This document shows, piece after piece, positions 1 to 9,053 of a stretch of DNA of 64,000 nucleotides. The DNA is from an uncultured SAR86 cluster bacterium. Lineage in GTDB: Bacteria > Pseudomonadota > Gammaproteobacteria > Magnimaribacterales > D2472. Each line of letters begins with the position of its first letter. Position 1 is the stretch's first letter. A program made the translations under genes and the position numbers. The notes beneath the pieces are model-generated. The model searched no databases. It was not told the DNA's origin and saw only the letters and a program-made list of their open reading frames with translations. The stretch covers positions 62,001 to 126,000 of the forward strand of contig CACECK010000004.1 of NCBI GenBank assembly GCA_902557965.1. The letters run 5' to 3'.

Positions 1-506
1 CAACCTCTTCAACTACAAATGCTCTGGCTTTTGGAGATGCTCTTGCAATTGCTCTTTTAGAAGCTAAGGGTTTTTCTAAAAAAGATTTTGCTTATTCTCA
101 TCCTGCTGGAAAACTTGGTAAAAAACTCATTACTCAAGTTAAAGATCTTATGCATACTGGAAATTCAATTCCAAAAGTAAATCAAAAAACCATTCTTGAT
201 AAAGCATTGGTGGAAATGACAAAAAAAAGTCTTGGAATTACTCTTATTTTAAATAAAACAAAGGTCATTGGTATATTCACTGATGGAGACCTGCGAAGAT
301 GTATAAATAACAAAATAGATATCCATAAAACAAAAATATCCGAAGTCATGACAACAAAATTTAAGACAATAAGCTCTGAAGATTTAGCAGTTGATGCTGC
401 TGAGATAATGGAAAAAAATAAAATTTTTTCACTAATAGTTTATAAAAACAAAAAACTTGCAGGCGTTATTTCGATGCATGATCTAATTGAAGCAAGGATT
501 CTATAA
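1..506 (+). CDS. kdsD: D-arabinose-5-phosphate isomerase, C-terminal part
   Basis: The gene enters from the left edge; about 167 residues are visible of a family usually near 325. It interconverts ribulose-5-phosphate and arabinose-5-phosphate, the first step of KDO synthesis for LPS. The reading frame is open from base 3 and begins with the end of the SIS sugar-isomerase domain: STTNALAFGDALAIALLE followed by SHPAGKLGKKL, both typical of KdsD/KpsF. Two CBS domains follow (roughly the last 120 residues, ending VISMHDLIEARI). The next gene starts at the base after the stop, and lptA-lptB follow, so the LPS context agrees. The N-terminal half lies outside the window. Confidence 0.93.
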   Translation, partial: TSSTTNALAFGDALAIALLEAKGFSKKDFAYSHPAGKLGKKLITQVKDLMHTGNSIPKVNQKTILDKALVEMTKKSLGITLILNKTKVIGIFTDGDLRRCINNKIDIHKTKISEVMTTKFKTISSEDLAVDAAEIMEKNKIFSLIVYKNKKLAGVISMHDLIEARIL

Positions 507-917
507 TTGGACAAAATATTTTTATTTTTACTCTCTTTTTTAATAGCTACAGATATTAGCGCAGTTATAGATAAAAAAATAAATATTGAATCAGCTACTG
601 TTGAATATATTAGAGTTACAAATTCAATATCCTTTTTAAATAATGTAAAAATAACCTCAGATAAAATAAATGTGTTAGCAGAAGAAGCTGTCTATGATGG
701 TGAATCAGAAATGATTTCAGTTATTGGTTTTCCCTCACTAATTTCTTCAGGCAAAGAAGGTGTGCAGTTTAAAGGAAAAGCAGAAAAAATAATTATTTAT
801 TCTAATGAAAAAGTTCATCTAGTAGGAAATGCATCAATGAGTTATGAAAATATAAATATTACTTCTGACAAAATTGTTTTTAATCCTCAAACGGGAAACT
901 TAACTTCAGAAGAATAA
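507..917 (+). CDS. lptA: LPS transport periplasmic protein LptA
   Basis: LptA carries LPS across the periplasm between LptC and LptDE. The 136-residue product has a hydrophobic N-terminus (about residues 3-18) ending in an Ala-containing likely signal cleavage region. A repeating beta-strand pattern follows: IESATVEYIRVTNSISFLNNVKI, then a stretch around SDKINVLAEEAV, later HLVGNASMSYENINITSDKI. This is the OstA/LptA beta-jellyroll style. The start is TTG at 507, directly after the kdsD stop; no other in-frame start lies nearby upstream. Its stop overlaps the lptB ATG (TAATG), implying translational coupling. LptC shares the fold, but position before lptB and the two-repeat layout favour LptA. 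It is shorter than the E. coli protein (185 residues). Confidence 0.85.
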   Translation: MDKIFLFLLSFLIATDISAVIDKKINIESATVEYIRVTNSISFLNNVKITSDKINVLAEEAVYDGESEMISVIGFPSLISSGKEGVQFKGKAEKIIIYSNEKVHLVGNASMSYENINITSDKIVFNPQTGNLTSEE

Positions 918-1630
918 TGTTAAGTGTTAATAAAATATCGAAAAATATTAAGGATAAAAAGATCCTTGATAATGTTTCATTTAATGTTGAGTTTGGCAGC
1001 ATATATGGCTTACTTGGTCCTAATGGCGCAGGTAAAACGTCATCATTTTATATAATTGCTGGCTTGACTACTTCTGATGAAGGTCTAATCCAATTAGCAG
1101 GAGAAGATATAACAAACATGCCAATGCACATAAGATCAAAGTTAGGCATTAAGTATTTACCTCAAGAACCATCCATATTTCAAAATTTAACAGTATATGA
1201 AAACCTTCTTGGTCTTGCCGAACTAACATTTAGCTCTAAAGATAAAATAAAAAATTTTATTGATGAATCTATAGAAGAATTTAGTCTAGAAAATATCTGC
1301 AATCTTAAAGGAAGGCAATTATCTGGAGGACAGAGAAGAAAGGTTGAAATTGCAAGAACTCTTGTATCTGATCCAAAGATGATTCTCCTTGATGAACCAT
1401 TTGCTGGAATAGATCCTATTGCAATTGAAGATATAAAAAGTGTTCTAAGAAAGTTAAAATCTAAAAATATTGGTATGTTGATAACAGATCATAACGTTCA
1501 TGAGACACTTGAATTGTGTGATAAAGCTGCAATTATAAATTCTGGTGAAATCATTGCTCGTGGTACAAAAGAGGAATTGATAGCCAATAAAAAAGTTCGT
1601 GAGGTCTATCTTGGAAATATGTATAAATAA
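917..1630 (+). CDS. lptB: LPS export ABC transporter ATP-binding protein LptB
   Basis: LptB is the cytoplasmic ATPase of the LptB2FGC complex that extracts LPS from the inner membrane. The 237-residue protein has Walker A GPNGAGKTSS near residue 34, the Q-loop region YLPQEPSIFQNLTV, the ABC signature LSGGQRRKVEIAR near residue 134, Walker B ILLDEPFAGIDP and the switch histidine in ITDHNVHETL. The linear order and the QEPSIFQ stretch are typical of LptB. It overlaps lptA by one base and rpoN starts one base after its stop, so the genes form one transcription unit. Its membrane partners LptF and LptG are encoded elsewhere in this window (50533-52670). Confidence 0.97.
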   Translation: MLSVNKISKNIKDKKILDNVSFNVEFGSIYGLLGPNGAGKTSSFYIIAGLTTSDEGLIQLAGEDITNMPMHIRSKLGIKYLPQEPSIFQNLTVYENLLGLAELTFSSKDKIKNFIDESIEEFSLENICNLKGRQLSGGQRRKVEIARTLVSDPKMILLDEPFAGIDPIAIEDIKSVLRKLKSKNIGMLITDHNVHETLELCDKAAIINSGEIIARGTKEELIANKKVREVYLGNMYK

Positions 1631-2896
1631 ATGGCAATAGTTCTTTCACAAAAATTTAAGCAGAAACAGAAACTTGCCCTTACACCTTCTTTAAAAAAAT
1701 CAATTGATTTACTTCAACTTTCAAGATTTGAACTGATAAATAAAATCCAACAAGAAATTGAAGATAATCCTTTTTTAGAAAAAATAGAAGACTTTGAAAA
1801 CAGTTCACTACTAGATAAAGATTTCTCTTTTGAAATAGAATCCAAGGTTGATTTGAAAGGTAGTCTTCTAAACCAAATAAATGATCTTAATTTAGATAAG
1901 AAATCATTTCAAATATCGCAGCTTATAATTGAAAACATTGATGAAGCTGGAAAATTGATTGAGCAATTGGAAGATTTGGAGGAGTTGTCTAGATTTAAAT
2001 ATAGCATAAAAGAAATAGAAACTGTGTTAGAAGAGGTGATACATAAGCTTCATCCTCTAGGTATTGGTCATAGAGATCACAAAGAATGTATAAGGATACA
2101 AATTGAATGTGGGAAACTAAAACATGAATTAAAAGAAATATGTTTGAGCATCATTCTTAATGATTCCTTGGATGATTTAATCAAAATTAAAGATAGTTTT
2201 ATTAACAAAGGAGGAAAAGAGTTGTCTTTTGAAAATGCTTTAAATGAAATTAAGAAATGTGATCTAAGTCCTGGCTTAAACTTTCAAGAATCGCAATATG
2301 TATATCCTGATCTAAGAATTACTAAAAAAAATAACCAAACAAAGCTGAAATTTATAGAAAAAGATTTTCCAAAAATAAAGATTGATGAGACTCTTGCTGA
2401 AAATGTTAAAAAAAATTTAAAGATTAAAAAAAATAATGAGCTTTCTGAAAAAATATCTGAAGCGAGATGGCTTTTGTCGTCAATAAATAAAAGAAACGAT
2501 ACTGTCTTGAAAGTTGGTGAGCTAATTTTTTCAAAACAAATTAATTTCTTTGAAAACAATCCATTAAAGATTGCTACCTTATCTAATAAAGAAATCTCAG
2601 AAAAACTAAATATACATCAATCAACAGTATCCAGAATCTTGAGGAATAAATATATAGAGACTCCAATGGGAATAATTCCATTAAAATCTTTAATGGTTTC
2701 TTCTGTTTCAAAATCTAGAAATGTTACATCAATTCAGCTTATGAAGTTAATCGAAGATATAACTAAAAAAGAAAAAAAACCAAAAAGTGATAAGCAAATA
2801 GCTATTGAGTTAAATAAAAGAGGTTTTAATCTAGCTCGAAGGACAATAACTAAATATAGAAAAATGAATAATATTCCATCGTCACGAGATAGGTAA
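1631..2896 (+). CDS. rpoN: RNA polymerase sigma-54 factor RpoN
   Basis: Sigma-54 directs RNA polymerase to -24/-12 promoters that need an AAA+ activator, classically for nitrogen control. The 421-residue protein has the glutamine/leucine-rich activator-responsive region I (residues about 8-50, QKLALTPSLKKSIDLLQLS). A core-binding domain follows, then a helix-turn-helix near residues 315-350 (KEISEKLNIHQSTVSRILRN) and the RpoN box ARRTITKYR at residues 402-410. It is shorter than the E. coli protein (477), mainly because the acidic linker after region I is short. The ATG follows the lptB stop directly. The lptB-rpoN neighbourhood is conserved in gammaproteobacteria. No clear activator is encoded in this window. 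Confidence 0.97.
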   Translation: MAIVLSQKFKQKQKLALTPSLKKSIDLLQLSRFELINKIQQEIEDNPFLEKIEDFENSSLLDKDFSFEIESKVDLKGSLLNQINDLNLDKKSFQISQLIIENIDEAGKLIEQLEDLEELSRFKYSIKEIETVLEEVIHKLHPLGIGHRDHKECIRIQIECGKLKHELKEICLSIILNDSLDDLIKIKDSFINKGGKELSFENALNEIKKCDLSPGLNFQESQYVYPDLRITKKNNQTKLKFIEKDFPKIKIDETLAENVKKNLKIKKNNELSEKISEARWLLSSINKRNDTVLKVGELIFSKQINFFENNPLKIATLSNKEISEKLNIHQSTVSRILRNKYIETPMGIIPLKSLMVSSVSKSRNVTSIQLMKLIEDITKKEKKPKSDKQIAIELNKRGFNLARRTITKYRKMNNIPSSRDR

Positions 2897-2917
2897 TAAT
2901 TAAATAAGGATTATTGA

Positions 2918-4258
2918 ATGGATGGTTTTGATAAAAAAAATAATTTAGAGGCTATATTAGATGATTCCTCAAATTTATCTCTTAATCAAATAAGAACACT
3001 CTTAAACAAAATGTCTCCGTCTGAAATTGCCCATGCTCTTGAGTCCTCTCCTCCAAAACAAAGAAATCTTCTCTTTTCTCTTCTTAAAACTGAGGAGGAA
3101 GGTGACGTTTTGTTTGAAGTTGGAGAAGAGATTCAACAAGATTTAATTTCTAGCATTTCTAATGAAGAATTGACTGAAGCTGTTAAAGAGTTAGAACTTG
3201 ATGAGATAGTTGATATTTTACAAAATCTACCTGAAGAAAGAATGAAAAAAATTCTTTCGCAAATGTCAGAAGTTGATAGAAAAAGAATTGAGATGGGACT
3301 CAACTATGCTGATAACACTGCCGGAGGTTTGTTAAATACAGATGTCATTAGTGTAAGACCAAATAACTCAATTGAAGTTGTTATAAGCTATTTAAGAGGT
3401 CAAAAAAAACTTCCTGAAAATACGGATAAAATATTTGTTGTTAATAATGATAATGAATATTTAGGTGAGCTTCCTATAAGTGAAATCATAACCTCTGATC
3501 CCTCTATGATTGTAAGAGCGGTAATGCATACTGAATTAGCTGCTTTAAATGTAGGTATGGATGACAAAGATGTTGCCACTATCTTTGAAAGGAACGATTT
3601 AGTGTCATGTGCAGTTATAGATGATGCTAATAAATTAATTGGAAGAATAACCATTGATGATGTTGTTGATGTAATCAGAGAAGATGCTGACCAAAATCTT
3701 CTGGGAATGACTGGCGTTGCAGAGGATACATTTGCACCTCCGGGCAGGGCTGCTAAATCTAGAGTATTTTGGTTAAGCATGAACTTGATTACAGCTTTTA
3801 TTGCAGCAAGTGCAATAAACTTATTTCAAGATGCGCTTGATAAAGTTGTATACCTGGCAGTATTAATGCCAATTGTAGCTAGTATGGGTGGTGTGGCTGC
3901 AACACAAACACTCACCATTGTTTTGAGGGGGCTTACTTTGGAACAAATAAACACATCTAATATTAAATGGTTATTTAAACGTGAATTAGCTGTATCGATT
4001 ATAAATGGAATAGTCTTGTCATTTCTTGTTGGTATTTCTACATTTATATGGTTTCAAGATAAAACATTGGCAATATTAATTTCTTGTGCATTGGTAATAA
4101 ACCTTATAAGTTCTGTGATTGCAGGAATACTTGTGCCTCTAGCATTAAGAAGATTTAATCAAGATCCAGCTATAGGTGGAAGTGTCGTAGTAACGACAGT
4201 TACCGATGTTATTGGTTTTATCTCATTTTTGGGACTCGCAACACTATATTTAATTTAA
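2918..4258 (+). CDS. mgtE: Magnesium transporter MgtE
   Basis: MgtE is an inner-membrane Mg2+ channel gated by cytoplasmic magnesium. The 446-residue product shows the full family layout. An N-terminal helical superhelix domain spans about 20-135 (MSPSEIAHALESSPPKQR), a CBS pair about 140-265 (NTAGGLLNTDVISVRPN, then FERNDLVSCAVID) and about five membrane helices from residue 280. The segment PIVASMGGVAATQTLTIVLRG corresponds to the conserved glycine-rich pore helix. A ribosome binding site AAGGA lies nine bases before the ATG. The 3' end overlaps the convergent yhdP-like gene by nine bases. Confidence 0.95.
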   Translation: MDGFDKKNNLEAILDDSSNLSLNQIRTLLNKMSPSEIAHALESSPPKQRNLLFSLLKTEEEGDVLFEVGEEIQQDLISSISNEELTEAVKELELDEIVDILQNLPEERMKKILSQMSEVDRKRIEMGLNYADNTAGGLLNTDVISVRPNNSIEVVISYLRGQKKLPENTDKIFVVNNDNEYLGELPISEIITSDPSMIVRAVMHTELAALNVGMDDKDVATIFERNDLVSCAVIDDANKLIGRITIDDVVDVIREDADQNLLGMTGVAEDTFAPPGRAAKSRVFWLSMNLITAFIAASAINLFQDALDKVVYLAVLMPIVASMGGVAATQTLTIVLRGLTLEQINTSNIKWLFKRELAVSIINGIVLSFLVGISTFIWFQDKTLAILISCALVINLISSVIAGILVPLALRRFNQDPAIGGSVVVTTVTDVIGFISFLGLATLYLI

Positions 4259-6604
4259 TCTGGTAATCTTGGGATCTTTAATATCGCCGCTTACCTTAAA
4301 TTTAAATGTAGAAACATCATCTAAACTATCATCAATTATATTTTCAAATATAAATCCTCCGGCTAAAGCAGGCACGCCACCAAATATTGCAGCATACCAA
4401 GGAATATTTTCAGAAACTTTAAGTCTCATATTTAAGTCAAGATTGAGCTTATTGAGAATTCCATCAGGGTCTTTAATAACCTCTCCTATCCATTCCATTT
4501 TTGCTTCATTTGTTTCAAATTTAATTGGCTTATTTATGTATGCTCTCTTTTTACTAATGTAAAAATCACCCTGAGCCCTTTTTATTACTAAGCTTGAAGC
4601 CCTTAATGATTCATTTCCAAGACCTTCGATAATTGCATTAAGATTAAAGATTTTTAACGTTCTTAAAAAAGCAGAATCTGGCATTACAGATTTTGATTCT
4701 AAATTTTTTATTAAGAAAACCACATCTCCTTCGAGATTTCTTAAATCATTTAAGCTATTCCATTGAATATTTAAATCAGTAGATAAAAAATCAAATTTAT
4801 AATTTAGTTTATTTTTAAATGGGAAATCTTTAGTATTTATTGAATATGAGCCCCTTACTTTATATAAATCATTTTTATTGTTATAGCTTATATAAGCTTT
4901 ACTATTTTTATTAAATGGGCCTATATTAAAATTTTGGCTTTTGATTCTTATATTATCAATCGTTGTAATATTTTTATTTCTTAAAAAGTAAAAATCTACA
5001 TCTTGGAAAGTATCTTCATAAGTCTGGATATTCTTACCAACAAATCTCACATTAATATTATCATTATTAAGTGATTGGCTTGAGCCTGCTAAACTAACGC
5101 CATCAAATTCAAACTTAGTATCAAATACATCAATCCTAGTGAAGCCAGTAGCGTCTATTCTTATTTTTCCATTAAGATTTTTGCTGGAAAAATTGGCTAT
5201 TGTTTCTTTTTCATTAAGCTTAATTTTTAGAGTTTGATTACTATAAGTATTATTGAATATGTGAAATTTCTTTGTTTTTATGTCGATTAATTTTAAATTT
5301 GAAGAATTATTTTGGCTTGAATCAATAAGAAAATCTTCAATATCAACACTTTCTAAATTTAAATATATATAAAAACCATTTTTCTTTGATTTTTTGTATC
5401 CAGCATTTTCATCTGGCAGTGAGCCATATGCAAAAAATCCATTACTATCTTGATCAAAATAAATTTCAAAGAGCTTATTTGATATCGAGTAAGTTGGATT
5501 GGATAAATCTATTATTTTTACAAAGGTTTGAAGTGATTCAGAATAGTTCTTTGATAGTTCATCTATGACTGAAATAAATTTTGTATTTTTTAGATTGCTC
5601 TCTAAATATAAATCTGATTTATTATTTTTAATTAGTAATGAAGCATCGAAGTACTCATCTCCCTCTATAGCTAAGTATCTTTGATCAGCTAGGATTGTAT
5701 CAAGATTAATTTTTAATTTAGTTTTTATTAAAACACCATCAGTTATATCTATTGAGCCAGAAATTTTTTGGTCTGGTATATTTGCCCTAAATAAGCCAAT
5801 CAAGATTTTATCAATGTTTTCGTAGAGCAAAATATTTGCTGAATCAATCTTATATTCTGATTGTGTTTTAATCATAGAATCTTTAAATTCATATTTATTA
5901 AGGTTGTTAACAATTTGCTTATTTACTTCAAGGTAACCTTTGCTCCAAACCTTTAAATTAATCGAAGATTCTAAAAAACTATCAAGATTAATTAATCCCT
6001 GATCAATTATTTCCTTTTCGTTAAAAGAGAATAGTCCAGCATAAAATATTTTTTTTGAAGATAAGGGCAAAAAGAAATTTATTTCTTCAAAAAACATGCC
6101 ATTGAGTTTGCCCTCCTCACCATACACAGAGGTGCTACCATTTTTGTAAATTAAATGGGTGTTTGAACCGTGAAAAGTAAAATCTAAATTTTCAATTTTA
6201 AGATTGTTTGCTTTTAACTTTATAAAACTAAAATCTCTTTCTTGATACTCTCCACTTCCCTCAATAGAAATATTTTTTATCTCTAAAACATTGAAACTAA
6301 AGAAATCTTTTTTTAAAGTTTCAATTATATTTATGCCAATCTTAAAATTAGATATTTTTATTATTTGATTAGTTTTATCATTTTTGATCTCTACATTATT
6401 AAAGTCATATTCAGGAGAAAAAAATTTATTACTTGATTCCAGAGATTCGAAGTAAATACTATGATCAACTGCTCCGGATAAATTAGAGATTTTTATAAAT
6501 AGCTGCGGTTTCAAAATAAAAACAGAATAAGTCGCTACAAATAAAATAATAAACAATAAAATTAAGTATAAAAAAAATTTATAAATTCTTTTTAGAGATT
6601 CCAT
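4250..6604 (-). CDS. yhdP: YhdP/AsmA-like large envelope protein
   Basis: YhdP belongs to the AsmA-like family of long beta-groove proteins thought to move phospholipid between the membranes. The 784-residue product has one N-terminal membrane helix (about residues 8-32), a long periplasmic portion rich in Asn, Lys and beta-strand repeats, and a hydrophobic segment near the C-terminus (WYAAIFGGVPALAGGFIFE). The tail VSGDIKDPKITRLN resembles the closing strand of YhdP/TamB-type proteins. Identification rests on this architecture and on its place next to mreDCB, as in E. coli. It is much shorter than E. coli YhdP (about 1266 residues). The maf and rng genes that usually separate the two are absent here. 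Confidence 0.7.
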   Translation of the reverse strand: MESLKRIYKFFLYLILLFIILFVATYSVFILKPQLFIKISNLSGAVDHSIYFESLESSNKFFSPEYDFNNVEIKNDKTNQIIKISNFKIGINIIETLKKDFFSFNVLEIKNISIEGSGEYQERDFSFIKLKANNLKIENLDFTFHGSNTHLIYKNGSTSVYGEEGKLNGMFFEEINFFLPLSSKKIFYAGLFSFNEKEIIDQGLINLDSFLESSINLKVWSKGYLEVNKQIVNNLNKYEFKDSMIKTQSEYKIDSANILLYENIDKILIGLFRANIPDQKISGSIDITDGVLIKTKLKINLDTILADQRYLAIEGDEYFDASLLIKNNKSDLYLESNLKNTKFISVIDELSKNYSESLQTFVKIIDLSNPTYSISNKLFEIYFDQDSNGFFAYGSLPDENAGYKKSKKNGFYIYLNLESVDIEDFLIDSSQNNSSNLKLIDIKTKKFHIFNNTYSNQTLKIKLNEKETIANFSSKNLNGKIRIDATGFTRIDVFDTKFEFDGVSLAGSSQSLNNDNINVRFVGKNIQTYEDTFQDVDFYFLRNKNITTIDNIRIKSQNFNIGPFNKNSKAYISYNNKNDLYKVRGSYSINTKDFPFKNKLNYKFDFLSTDLNIQWNSLNDLRNLEGDVVFLIKNLESKSVMPDSAFLRTLKIFNLNAIIEGLGNESLRASSLVIKRAQGDFYISKKRAYINKPIKFETNEAKMEWIGEVIKDPDGILNKLNLDLNMRLKVSENIPWYAAIFGGVPALAGGFIFENIIDDSLDDVSTFKFKVSGDIKDPKITRLN

Positions 6605-6606
6605 AA

Positions 6607-7083
6607 TTATATTTTTCTACTTGAAATGCTAGGAAAATATACAGAAAGAAATGCAATAAAAATACAAAACATTATGTTGAAAATTGCACTTAAAAATAAA
6701 GTCATATAAGAAAAGTTATACAAGTTTAGAATTATTTGTGAAAAACCTACATATGCTGTTGCAGATGCACCAAAGAAAATACATATTTGAAGATATGAAA
6801 AAAGTTTAAATGTATTTGAGTAAGTATTAATTAAGTATGATGCAAAGCAAAAAAGAATAGCATTATGACCGAAATAACTATTGGTTATAAGATCTATAAA
6901 AAGGCCTGTTACAAAAGATTCTAGAGGCCCAATATTTTTATCTGATTTGTACAAAAAAAATGAATACGCTAAAAATGTTAATGGCAACATAACGTATATC
7001 TGTGATAACCCATTCGAGATTTTGTAATCTACGTAACTAACTAGAATAATTAGTGTAATTTTTTTTATGTAACTGATAATCAT
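6607..7083 (-). CDS. mreD: Rod shape-determining protein MreD
   Basis: MreD is the integral membrane subunit of the elongasome that controls rod shape. The 158-residue product is almost entirely hydrophobic with about five membrane segments, and carries the small conserved stretch FVTGLFIDLITNSYFGHNAI, like the MreD motif containing GLxxDxxxxxxxG. Sequence conservation in this family is poor, so the call leans on length (E. coli 162) and on position directly after mreC, whose stop it overlaps by four bases. It is the third gene of mreB-mreC-mreD-yhdP. Confidence 0.88.
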   Translation of the reverse strand: MIISYIKKITLIILVSYVDYKISNGLSQIYVMLPLTFLAYSFFLYKSDKNIGPLESFVTGLFIDLITNSYFGHNAILFCFASYLINTYSNTFKLFSYLQICIFFGASATAYVGFSQIILNLYNFSYMTLFLSAIFNIMFCIFIAFLSVYFPSISSRKI

Positions 7084-7916
7084 AGTTTAATAACTCCAAA
7101 AAAATCAGTATCAAGAGGACTAGCAATTAGTTTTATTTCAAGCTTAGTAAGTGAGCTATCTATAATTTCAATAGAAGTTAATTCTCCTACTTTGATATCT
7201 TTTGGATAAACTCCACCTAGTCCAGAAGAGTAAAAAGGATCGCCTATTTTATGCTCATCAATCCAAACTAAGTGACTATAGGTGCATGAGACTAGGCTTG
7301 CTTTTCCGCTACCCGAAGCATTACAAAAGAAATCTCCTTTAGAGCTTTTTAAAGGAATGGCGGATTTTATATCTGTTAGAAGAATTACCTCATTTTGAGA
7401 TCCATTTCCTATAACCTGTCCAATAATTCCGTTTAAATTAAAAACTGCAGCCTCTTTAAAACTTTCTTTATTTTTATCTAATATTTCAATATAAATTCTA
7501 TGCTTATCGCAACAGTTAAAAATATTTGGATCGATCTGACTAAGCTTTGCAAAATGGAATAATTCGATTGCTAAATCATCTTTCATTAATTTGATTATTT
7601 TAGTGTGATCTGTAAAAAAAGTATTTTCTTTTGAGATTAAAAAATTTCTTAGAAAAGTTTCATCTAATTTATCTCTAAGCATAGTATTTTCATCTATTAA
7701 TCTTTGTTTTGATTGAATTAGTTCAATAAATTCTTTAACAGGATTAACAGAAAAATTTTTGATAACAAAAGAGGATGAGATCTTTAAAGATTGAAAATTA
7801 TTTTTTAAGCCAGAAAATATCTTTGAGTTGATGTCGAGATAAAGAATTGAGATTCCAAGAGCTATAAAAATAAAATATGTTACTTTTTGACCAGGAGTAG
7901 GCGAAGACCTAGCCAT
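7080..7916 (-). CDS. mreC: Rod shape-determining protein MreC
   Basis: MreC is a bitopic inner-membrane protein whose periplasmic domain links MreB filaments to the peptidoglycan synthases. The 278-residue product has a membrane helix at about residues 12-32 and a coiled coil at about 60-90 (FIELIQSKQRLIDENTMLRDKL). A beta-barrel domain follows, containing GIIGQVIGNGSQNEVILLTD and the dipeptide-rich SGLGGVYPKDIKVGELTSI region typical of MreC. It is shorter than E. coli MreC (367), lacking the variable C-terminal tail. mreB ends five bases upstream of it and mreD overlaps its end. Confidence 0.93.
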   Translation of the reverse strand: MARSSPTPGQKVTYFIFIALGISILYLDINSKIFSGLKNNFQSLKISSSFVIKNFSVNPVKEFIELIQSKQRLIDENTMLRDKLDETFLRNFLISKENTFFTDHTKIIKLMKDDLAIELFHFAKLSQIDPNIFNCCDKHRIYIEILDKNKESFKEAAVFNLNGIIGQVIGNGSQNEVILLTDIKSAIPLKSSKGDFFCNASGSGKASLVSCTYSHLVWIDEHKIGDPFYSSGLGGVYPKDIKVGELTSIEIIDSSLTKLEIKLIASPLDTDFFGVIKL

Positions 7917-7921
7917 TGATA

Positions 7922-8971
7922 TTATTCAGATGACAATAAGTCTATATTGTATTTATCCATTATCTCTAGTGCTTGTCCTCCACCTCTTGCAACACAAGTA
8001 AGCGGGTCCTCAGCAACGATTACTGGAATGCCTGTTGAGCTCGAAATCAATTTGTCTAAATCTCTCATTAAAGCTCCCCCACCTGTAAGAACAATTCCTC
8101 TTTCGGCTATATCAGCAGCAAGTTCTGGAGGGGATAATTCTAGGGCATTTCTAATTGCTCTTACCATGCCATAAAGTGGATCTTTCATTGCTTCAAATAT
8201 CTGCTCACTATTAATTGCAAATGTTTCAGGTATCCCTTCTGCTAAGTTTCTGCCTGTAATAGACATTTCAAGCCTTTTTGATTCAGCAGTTGCACAACCA
8301 ATTGTATACTTTATTTTCTCAGCAGTAGATTCACCAATGACACAACCGTAATTTCTTCTTATCCATGATGTTATTGATTCATCCATCTTATCTCCGCCAA
8401 TTTTTACGGATTCAGAATAAACAACGCCATTAAGAGAAAGAATAGCAATTTCAGAAGTTCCACCACCAATATCTACCACCATGTTTCCACTTGCTTCTTC
8501 TACCGGTAATCCCGCTCCTATAGCTGCTGCCATTGGTTCTTCAATTAATTTAACATCCCTTGCTCCTGCTCCTAAAACTGACTCTCTGATAGCTCTTCTT
8601 TCTACTTGAGTAGATCTACAAGGAACACATACCAAAACTCTTGGGCTAGGTTTTATGAATAATTTTTCGTGTACCTTTGCTATAAAATGTTGAAGCATCT
8701 TCTCAGTTACTTGGAAATCTGCAATAACTCCTTCCGATAAAGGTCTGATTGCCTTGATATTTCCAGGTGTTCTTCCAAGCATTTTTTTTGCTTCAGTGCC
8801 AACTGCTACAACAGTTTTTTGTCCTCTAGATTCTCTAATTGCAACTACTGAAGGCTCATTAAGAACAATACCTACATCTTTTGTGTAAATTAATGTATTT
8901 GCAGTACCTAGATCGATAGAAAGATCGTTAGAAAAGTATCCTCCAACCATCTTAAATAAGTTAAATTTCAC
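7922..8971 (-). CDS. mreB: Rod shape-determining actin homologue MreB
   Basis: MreB forms ATP-dependent membrane-bound filaments that steer side-wall synthesis. The 349-residue protein has the actin-fold phosphate-1 motif [10 protein letters not shown] near residue 20, phosphate-2 [13 protein letters not shown] near 167 and the adenosine motif [12 protein letters not shown] near 295. Length matches E. coli (347). The start is GTG at 8971, supported by AGGA seven bases upstream and by the N-terminal amphipathic stretch [16 protein letters not shown], which aligns with known MreB starts. It is divergent from gatC across 82 bases, which probably hold both promoters. Confidence 0.98.
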   Translation of the reverse strand: MKFNLFKMVGGYFSNDLSIDLGTANTLIYTKDVGIVLNEPSVVAIRESRGQKTVVAVGTEAKKMLGRTPGNIKAIRPLSEGVIADFQVTEKMLQHFIAKVHEKLFIKPSPRVLVCVPCRSTQVERRAIRESVLGAGARDVKLIEEPMAAAIGAGLPVEEASGNMVVDIGGGTSEIAILSLNGVVYSESVKIGGDKMDESITSWIRRNYGCVIGESTAEKIKYTIGCATAESKRLEMSITGRNLAEGIPETFAINSEQIFEAMKDPLYGMVRAIRNALELSPPELAADIAERGIVLTGGGALMRDLDKLISSSTGIPVIVAEDPLTCVARGGGQALEIMDKYNIDLLSSE

Positions 8972-9035
8972 TTGATTTCCTAAAATAAAATAATTTAATT
9001 AATTTTTTAGATAGGTTAATATCCCACCACTAATC

Positions 9036-9041
9036 TATAAT
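9036..9041 (+). promoter_or_regulatory. Putative -10 element for gatCAB
   Basis: A perfect TATAAT lies 12 bases before the gatC ATG in the mreB/gatC divergent gap. No good -35 hexamer is found 16-18 bases upstream. If it is used, the leader would be about five to six bases and gatC would be nearly leaderless; no clear Shine-Dalgarno sequence precedes the ATG. In such AT-rich DNA a chance match is possible. Confidence 0.4.
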
Positions 9042-9053
9042 AATATCCTATAT

